Assembly (NCBI RefSeq): GCF_019458805.1
Contig: NZ_JAIBOA010000009.1
Location: 1-64,000, forward strand
Source: Actinomadura parmotrematis
GTDB lineage: Bacteria; Actinomycetota; Actinomycetes; Streptosporangiales; Streptosporangiaceae
Length of the DNA: 64,000 nt
Direction: 5' to 3'
Below the pieces are notes generated by a model, which ran no database searches, was not told where the DNA came from, and saw nothing but the letters and a program-made list of their open reading frames with translations. Every line of letters starts with the position of its first letter. Position 1 is the stretch's first letter. Below, in pieces: positions 59,314-64,000 of the stretch. The translations under genes were made by a program, and so were the position numbers.

Positions 59314-59901
59314 TCAGCCGCGGGTGACGCGGCGGGCCAGCTCGGCGAGCGCGGCGGTGACGGCGGCGGGCGTGTCGCCGCGCGCCCGCTGGTGGGCGTA
59401 GAGCTCGGGCGCGAGGGGGGCGAGCAGCGCGTCGGGCAGCGCGCCGGTCTGCGGGACGCCCGCCTCGGCGAGCAGGGCCCGGACGTGCGCGCGCCAGAAG
59501 CCGTAGGCGCCCGCCGCGAAGCGGGCGCCGCCCGCCTCGGCGCCGAGCGCGAGGCCGATGTGGGCCTCCAGCAGCTCGACCATCGCGGCGTAGAAGGCGG
59601 CCAGCCGCTCCCCCGGCGGGGCGCCCGGCCCGAGCGGCGGCGGCCCGCCGAGCAGCCGCTCCTGGAGGGCCCGCTCGTGCTCGTCCAGCAGGGCGAGCGC
59701 GATCGAGGCGACGTCGGGGTAGCGGCGGTAGAGGGTGCCGCGGCCGACGCCCGCGGCCTTGGCGACGTCGTCCATGGTGACGGTGCGCGGGTCGCGCGCG
59801 GCGAACAGGGCGGCGGCGGCGTCCAGCACCCGCGCCCGGTTGCGGGCGGCGTCGGCGCGCTCGCGCGGGCGGGCGGGACGCGCGGCGAGCGGGTCGTCCA
59901 T
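59314..59901 (-). CDS. TetR family repressor of the divergent SMR efflux gene
   Basis: A 195-residue TetR protein: RARVLDAAAALFAARDPRTV, MDDVAKAAGVGRGTLYRRYPDVASI form the DNA-binding head (about residues 22-68). The ligand domain is Ala-rich, without a known inducer. It is divergent from the SMR pump at 59990 with an inverted repeat between them, a common arrangement for quaternary-ammonium or guanidinium efflux. Its ATG lies 88 bp from the pump start. Confidence 0.85.
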   Translation of the reverse strand: MDDPLAARPARPRERADAARNRARVLDAAAALFAARDPRTVTMDDVAKAAGVGRGTLYRRYPDVASIALALLDEHERALQERLLGGPPPLGPGAPPGERLAAFYAAMVELLEAHIGLALGAEAGGARFAAGAYGFWRAHVRALLAEAGVPQTGALPDALLAPLAPELYAHQRARGDTPAAVTAALAELARRVTRG

Positions 59902-59926
59902 GCGGGCACTCTAGCCGACCCCCTGG

Positions 59927-59976
59927 ACAAGTGGACACCGCGTCCGCTTCAATAAACGGACACGATGTCCACTTGT
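59927..59976. promoter_or_regulatory. Operator region of TetR/SMR pair
   Basis: ACAAGTGGACA (59927-59937) and TGTCCACTTGT (59966-59976) are perfect inverse copies. Within, GTGGAC-N5-GTCCGC (59931-59947) and CGGAC-N5-GTCCA (59957-59971) look like two TetR sites with centres 25 bp apart. Confidence 0.55.
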
Positions 59977-59989
59977 GATGGAGGCCGCC

Positions 59990-60310
59990 ATGGCCTGGCT
60001 CATGCTGCTGCTCGCGGGCGCGGTCGAGATCGCGTTCTCGCAGAGCATCCGGCCGACCGAGAACTTCACCCGGCCGCTGCCCACCCTGCTCTGCCTGCTG
60101 CTCGCGGCCGCGTCGGTCTACCTGCTCACCTTCGCGATGCGCGCGCTGCCCGTCGGCACCGCCTACGCAGCCTTCACCGGCATCGGCGCGATCGGCGCGA
60201 TCACGCTCGGGCTGGTGGTGCAGAAGGACCCGCTGAGCGCTGGCCGGCTCGCCGCCCTCGCGCTGATCGTCACCGGAGTGCTGCTCGCCCGCCTCACCGA
60301 CCCGGGCTGA
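59990..60310 (+). CDS. SMR family efflux protein (SugE/Gdx-like)
   Basis: A 106-residue four-helix small multidrug resistance protein: MAWLMLLLAGAVEIAFSQSI contains the essential Glu in helix 1 (AGAVEIAF), followed by VYLLTFAMRALPVGTAYAAFTGIGAIGA in helices 2-3 and a final LAALALIVTGVLLARL. Helix order and the PVGTAYA..GIGA motif are family-typical. SugE/Gdx members export guanidinium; EmrE members export drugs. Which applies cannot be decided. GGAGG at 59980-59984 fixes the ATG at 59990. Confidence 0.85.
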   Translation: MAWLMLLLAGAVEIAFSQSIRPTENFTRPLPTLLCLLLAAASVYLLTFAMRALPVGTAYAAFTGIGAIGAITLGLVVQKDPLSAGRLAALALIVTGVLLARLTDPG

Positions 60311-61721
60311 GCACCCCGTCCGCCGCGGGCGCGGGCTCGGGCTCGGGCGCGGGACGGCCGGGCAGCAGCGCCGATCCCGCGAGGACGACGGCCAGCGCCG
60401 CGGCCGTGAGCCAGGCGACGTGCCGGAACCCGGCGACGCCGGGCCCGGCCGACTCCACGACCAGCGCGACCGCGGCGATCCCGAGGGCCGCGCCGAGCTG
60501 GTTCAGCATGTAGAGCACCGCGCTGCCCTGCGGCACCAGCGCCGGGGGCAGCGTCCGGTAGACGCCGCCGATGACCGGCGCGCCGACGCACCCGAGCGCG
60601 AGGCCGAGGCCGAGGCTCGCCGCCACGGTCCAGGCCGCCGCGCTGTCCGGTGACAGGCGGGTGAAGGCGAGCGCGCAGAGCACCGCGAGGATCCCGCCGC
60701 CGCGCACCAGGGCGCGGGTGCCGACGCGGTCCGACAGGCGTCCGGTGAGCGGCATCGCGAGCGCCGACGCCAGCCCGAGCGGCGCGATGAGCAGCCCCGT
60801 CGCCGCCGCGCCGTGCCCGCCCTCCTGCCGGTAGTAGAGCGGCAGCATGAACAGCGCGGCGTAGGTGGCGAGGCCGTTGACGGCCGCGATGGCGACGCTC
60901 GCGGTGAAGCCGCCGCTCGCGAACAGCCGCGGCTCGATCAGCGGCGGGGTGCGGCGCGCCCGGAACGCGTGCGGCGCGTAGGCGGCGAGCAGGACGGCCG
61001 CGGCGGCGAGCGGCGCGAGGACCTGCCAGGACGCCGCGCCGTGGCCCGCGACGCGCGACAGCGCGAGCACGAGGGCCGCCGCGCCCGGCCCGACGAGGGC
61101 GAGGCCGACCAGGTCCAGCCGCGCCCGCTCCCCCTCCGGCGGATCCGCCGGGAGGGTGCGGAGCGCGGCGGCGAAGGCGGCGAGCCCGACCGGCAGGTTG
61201 ATCAGGAACATCCAGCGCCAGCCCGCCGCGTCCACCACCAGCCCGCCGAGGACGGGCCCGAACACCGGCCCGAGCGACAGGACCATCCCCATCAGGCCCA
61301 TCACCCGGCCGGCGCGGGCCGGGCCGGCGCCGCGCGCGAGCAGCGTCAGCATCAGCGGGTCGAGGAGGCCCGCGCCGGCGCCCTGCACGACGCGGAACGC
61401 CACCAGCGAGGGGACGTTCCAGGCGAGGGCGGCGGCGAGGGAGCCGGCCAGGAAGAGCGCGAGGCCGCCGAGCCAGAGGCGGCGGCCGCCGAGGCGCGCC
61501 AGCGCCCAGCCCGACACCGGGACGGTGAGGGTGAGCGCGAGCAGGTAGGCGGTGGACACCCAGCCGACCGCCGTCAGCGTCCCGTGCAGGCCGGTGACCA
61601 GCGACTCCGCCGCGGCGGCGGTCATCGTGCCGTCCAGGATGCTCATGATCCCGCCGAGCAGGACCACCGCGACGAGGCGCCGCAGGGCGGGATCGAACCG
61701 TTCGGACGCGGTGGGGGGCAT
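60294..61721 (-). CDS. MFS drug efflux transporter (DHA2-type, 14-helix)
   Basis: A 475-residue exporter of the EmrB/QacA group: helix 1 reads VVLLGGIMSILDGTMTAAAAE, motif A region GWALARLGGRRLWLGGLA, and antiporter motif C region LSLGPVFGPVLGGLVVDAAGWRWMFLINLP. Start ATG 61721 is preceded by AGGAG at 8 bases; the GTG at 61730 is too close. It is divergent from the TetR gene at 61856 with A+T-rich operator DNA between. It overlaps the convergent SMR gene by 17 bp. Confidence 0.83.
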   Translation of the reverse strand: MPPTASERFDPALRRLVAVVLLGGIMSILDGTMTAAAAESLVTGLHGTLTAVGWVSTAYLLALTLTVPVSGWALARLGGRRLWLGGLALFLAGSLAAALAWNVPSLVAFRVVQGAGAGLLDPLMLTLLARGAGPARAGRVMGLMGMVLSLGPVFGPVLGGLVVDAAGWRWMFLINLPVGLAAFAAALRTLPADPPEGERARLDLVGLALVGPGAAALVLALSRVAGHGAASWQVLAPLAAAAVLLAAYAPHAFRARRTPPLIEPRLFASGGFTASVAIAAVNGLATYAALFMLPLYYRQEGGHGAAATGLLIAPLGLASALAMPLTGRLSDRVGTRALVRGGGILAVLCALAFTRLSPDSAAAWTVAASLGLGLALGCVGAPVIGGVYRTLPPALVPQGSAVLYMLNQLGAALGIAAVALVVESAGPGVAGFRHVAWLTAAALAVVLAGSALLPGRPAPEPEPAPAADGVLSPGR

Positions 61722-61738
61722 GGCCGTCACTCCTGAAA

Positions 61739-61801
61739 GGTCTCATTAACAAGACTGGTGAGTATAAATTAGGAGACCATAGCGTTCTATACAAGAGCTA
61801 T
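61739..61801. promoter_or_regulatory. A+T-rich divergent promoter/operator of MFS and TetR genes
   Basis: GGTCTC (61739) pairs with GAGACC (61773), and ATAGC (61779) with GCTAT (61797). The stretch is among the most A+T-rich in the window, as expected for a regulated promoter. A TAGGAT box at 61844-61849 sits six bases before the TetR ATG. Confidence 0.45.
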
Positions 61802-61855
61802 CAGGAAACTGGACCGGTGAGTCCATTCCGGCGGGCCGGTGCGTAGGATGCGGCC

Positions 61856-62497
61856 ATGGGCGAAGCGGGCACGGCGCTGACGCGCGGGCGGATCGACAAG
61901 CGGCGGGCGATCCTGGACGCGGCGCTCCGCGTGTTCGATCGCGAGGGCTACGACCGGGCCGGCGTCGACGTCATCGCCGCCGAGGCGGGCGTCGCCAAGG
62001 CGACCGTCTACAACCACTTCGGCGACAAGGAGACGCTGCTCCGCCAGGCGTTCGCGGCGCTCTCCGAGGAGGCGCTCGCGCGCAACCTGGCGGCCGTCGC
62101 GCCGCTCGCCGACCGCGATGGCGACCTGCGGGCGCTGCTGGAGGACGCCGGCCTCCGCCTCGTCCGCTGCTACTGCGCGCCGCACTCCTGGACGCTGCGG
62201 CGGCTGCTGGCGGCCGAGGCCGGCCGCTTCCCCGACCTGCTCGGGCTCGTCCAGGACGGGGTGGCGGACCGGGTGAACGAGGCGCTCGCCGACCGGCTCG
62301 CGCGGCTCGTCCTCGCCGGGCGGCTGCGCGCCGCCGATCCCGCGCTCGCCGCCGAGCAGTTCGGCGGCCTGCTCTGCGGCTCGCTCGACCGCCGCACGCG
62401 CCTCGGCACCCGCGAGGTGCCCGAGGAGGAGATGCGCGAGGTGGCGCGCGCCGCCGCCGACACCTTCCTGCGCGCGTTCGGCACCGGCGAACTTTGA
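61856..62497 (+). CDS. TetR family regulator of the divergent MFS pump
   Basis: A 213-residue TetR protein of AefR-like C-domain type: IDKRRAILDAALRVFDREGYDRA, VIAAEAGVAKATVYNHFGDKETLL form the head (about residues 12-62); the ligand domain has RRLLAAEAGRFPDL, typical of the group controlling efflux. The ATG at 61856 lacks a ribosome site but lies six bases after TAGGAT, so the message is probably leaderless. Divergence from the DHA2-type pump suggests it is that pump's repressor. Confidence 0.85.
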   Translation: MGEAGTALTRGRIDKRRAILDAALRVFDREGYDRAGVDVIAAEAGVAKATVYNHFGDKETLLRQAFAALSEEALARNLAAVAPLADRDGDLRALLEDAGLRLVRCYCAPHSWTLRRLLAAEAGRFPDLLGLVQDGVADRVNEALADRLARLVLAGRLRAADPALAAEQFGGLLCGSLDRRTRLGTREVPEEEMREVARAAADTFLRAFGTGEL

Positions 62498-62546
62498 GCT
62501 ACTTGGCAGTAGTTTCAGGCGGTCCGCTGGGGTTAGATCTGCTGGC

Positions 62547-63500
62547 ATGCGTCGACTCGTGCTGCTGGTGATGGCGGTCTCCCTCCTGCTCACCGCCTGC
62601 CAGAAGACCGACGAGGGCGGGAGCGGGGGCGGCGGGAAGAGCACCGGCAAGAGCGGGAGGGCGCCGGCGACCGTGGACGGGATGCCGACCGCCGCCGGCA
62701 CCCACAAGCAGAAGATCGACGTCGGGACGCCGGGGCACCGCGAGTTCCTGCTGCACGTCCCGCCGCAGCTCAGGAAGGCGAAGTGGGACGGCGGCAAGCC
62801 GGCCGAGCCGCTGCCCGTCGTGATCGCGCTGCACGGCGGCCTCGCCAACATGAGCCAGATGGAGAAGCTGACGAACTTCGACGCGCTCGCCGACGAGAAG
62901 GGGTTCCTCGCCGTCTACCCCGACGGCGTCGCGACCACCTGGAACGCCGGGGACTGCTGCGGCATCGCCAAGATGACGAAGATCGACGACGTCTCCTTCC
63001 TGTCCAAGCTGATCGACAAGCTCACCGGCTCCGGGCTCGCCGACGACCGCCGCGTCTACGTCACCGGCTTCTCCAACGGCGCCGGGATGGCCTACCGGAT
63101 GGCCTGCGAGGCCCCGGACAAGGTCGCCGCGATCGGCGTGGTGGAGGGGTCGCTCGTCACGCACTGCGACCCGGACCGCCCCGTCTCGGCGATGATCTTC
63201 CACGGGACCGCCGACACCAACGTCCCGATCAACGGCGGCGGGCGGCGCGACGTCAACGACGGCCGGCCGTTCCCGCCGGTCCGCGACGCGGTGGAGTTCT
63301 GGCGCAAGCTCGCCGGGCTGCCCGCGCCGGACGAGCGGGTCGAGGCGCTGACGGCGAACACCGGCTGCGACTCGACCGGCAAGGGCAAGGACGGCGTGGC
63401 GGTCACCTACTGCAAGATCGACGGCGGGAAGCACCAGTGGCCGAAGGGCGCGAGCACCATGCTGTGGAGCTTCTTCGCCGCCCACCCCGCGCAGAAGTGA
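62547..63500 (+). CDS. LpqC-like lipoprotein esterase (PHB depolymerase family)
   Basis: A 317-residue lipoprotein: signal peptide with lipobox LLTAC (lipidated Cys18), Gly/Ser linker, then an alpha/beta hydrolase with LPVVIALHGGLANMSQM (oxyanion), nucleophile Ser in VTGFSNGAGMAYRMA, Asp in FHGTADTNVP and His in GGKHQWP. This is the order seen in the poly(3-hydroxybutyrate)-depolymerase-like esterases, including mycobacterial LpqC. It is probably a cell-surface ester hydrolase, such as feruloyl or acetyl-xylan type. Start ATG follows TTAGAT by eight bases; little ribosome site is visible. Confidence 0.83.
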   Translation: MRRLVLLVMAVSLLLTACQKTDEGGSGGGGKSTGKSGRAPATVDGMPTAAGTHKQKIDVGTPGHREFLLHVPPQLRKAKWDGGKPAEPLPVVIALHGGLANMSQMEKLTNFDALADEKGFLAVYPDGVATTWNAGDCCGIAKMTKIDDVSFLSKLIDKLTGSGLADDRRVYVTGFSNGAGMAYRMACEAPDKVAAIGVVEGSLVTHCDPDRPVSAMIFHGTADTNVPINGGGRRDVNDGRPFPPVRDAVEFWRKLAGLPAPDERVEALTANTGCDSTGKGKDGVAVTYCKIDGGKHQWPKGASTMLWSFFAAHPAQK

Positions 63501-63560
63501 CGCGCCCGCACCATACGTGAACGCTTTTCATGTTCTCTGGTTCTGTGGCACCCTGGCAGC

Positions 63561-64000
63561 ATGAACCTGCGCGACCGCTACGACGCCGCCACCGCCGCCT
63601 TCGAGGCGCCGTTCGCCGCCGTCGACATGACGGCGCTGCGCGCCAACGCCGCGGCCATGGTGGAGCGCGCCGCGGGCAAGCCGATCCGGGTCGCCAGCAA
63701 GTCCGTGCGCTGCCGGGCCGTGCTGGAGGAGGTCCTGGCCATGGACGGCTTCGCCGGGGTCATGGGCTTCACCCTCCCCGAGGCGCTCTGGCTGTTCCGC
63801 GAGGGCGTCAGCGACGACATCCTCGTCGCCTACCCGACCGCGGACCGCACCGCGATCGCCGAGCTGGCCGCCGACCCGGCCGCAGCCGCCGCGATCACCC
63901 TGATGGTGGACTCCCCCGCGCACCTGGACCTCATCGAGGCCGCCGCGGGCGGCGCCCGCGTCCGCGTCTGCATCGACATCGACGCCTCCTACCGGCCGCT
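63561..64000 (+). CDS. Amino acid deaminase/aldolase, alanine racemase-type PLP fold (3' truncated)
   Basis: The window end cuts this gene; 146 codons remain. The translation starts MNLRDRYDAATAAFEAPFAA, and the PLP lysine lies in IRVASKSVRCRAVLEEVL near residue 53, followed by GVMGFTLPEALWLFREGVSDDILVAYPT. This is the opening of the TIM-barrel PLP family of D-threonine aldolase and D-serine/amino acid deaminase-like proteins. The metal site and C-terminal domain lie outside the window. The ATG at 63561 has weak ribosome complementarity (GGCAGC). Confidence 0.78.
   Translation, partial: MNLRDRYDAATAAFEAPFAAVDMTALRANAAAMVERAAGKPIRVASKSVRCRAVLEEVLAMDGFAGVMGFTLPEALWLFREGVSDDILVAYPTADRTAIAELAADPAAAAAITLMVDSPAHLDLIEAAAGGARVRVCIDIDASYRP

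Overview
The window is about 73-75% G+C by eye, is densely coded on both strands and uses many GTG starts. It carries DUF397/Scr1-type regulators, DUF574-type methyltransferases, DUF1707, DUF6286 and Asp23/AmaP-type genes, a glycine riboswitch ahead of gcvT, and a ClpP3/ClpP4-PopR-type locus. This points to an actinomycete chromosome, most likely Streptosporangiales (Actinomadura-like). That placement is inferred from gene families. No rRNA, tRNA, CRISPR array, prophage or intact transposase gene was seen.

Layout. 1-5.5 kb: a truncated MocR-type gene at a poor-looking window edge, two membrane proteins, a Cds1-like cysteine enzyme, an M50 site-2 protease and a FadR-type repressor. 5.7-10.7 kb: a permease / glutamine-synthetase-like / aldehyde dehydrogenase / SDR operon, divergent from the repressor and preceded by two palindromes; it probably gamma-glutamylates an amine and oxidises the product. 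10.7-13.4 kb: a divergent MFS/MocR pair. 13.4-17.9 kb: glycine riboswitch, gcvT, gcvH, glyA, sdaA, a glycine-to-serine-to-pyruvate route. 17.9-19.4 kb: a whiJ/Scr1-type regulatory trio (ATPase, HTH, DUF397). 20-24 kb: VOC proteins, DUF1707, methionine aminopeptidase with a divergent HTH gene, and a DHFR-like protein. 23.8-25.4 kb: popR-like and two clpP genes. 25.6-36.4 kb: regulator/efflux and regulator/enzyme pairs (LysR, TetR, Lrp), two DUF574-type methyltransferases and an amino-acid dehydrogenase. 36.4-41.6 kb: secreted and membrane proteins. 41.6-45.4 kb: an overlapping PP2C / B12-binding / STAS operon plus a second STAS gene. 45.6-50.4 kb: phosphoglucomutase, glycoside hydrolase, HxlR regulator, thiolase. 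51-55.7 kb: an alkaline-shock (AmaP/Asp23/DUF6286/CsbD) cluster. 56-64 kb: MITE-like element, purU, ZIP transporter, secreted proteins, TetR-controlled efflux pumps, LpqC-like esterase, and a PLP deaminase/aldolase cut by the window end.

Most unusual signals. (1) Six copies of a palindromic element lie in gene-free DNA at 19.4, 20.5, 38.1, 38.2, 50.5 and 50.9 kb. Five are exactly 100 bp with the same two-tier arm design; inner stems differ but stay paired, and the copies come in pairs. (2) A stress-type phosphatase/antagonist operon has a cobalamin-binding protein with the Wx9EH motif of AdoCbl photoreceptors between phosphatase and antagonist, suggesting light or B12 input to a partner-switching pathway. 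(3) One ClpP of the clpP pair has Ala at the catalytic serine position, while the nearby PopR-like repressor ends in an ssrA-like YALAA tail and a 19-bp palindrome of PopR-operator design lies upstream of the clpP operon.

Start codons were chosen by ribosome binding site, family N-terminus and overlap. Functions rest on motifs and context read by eye; no database search was run.
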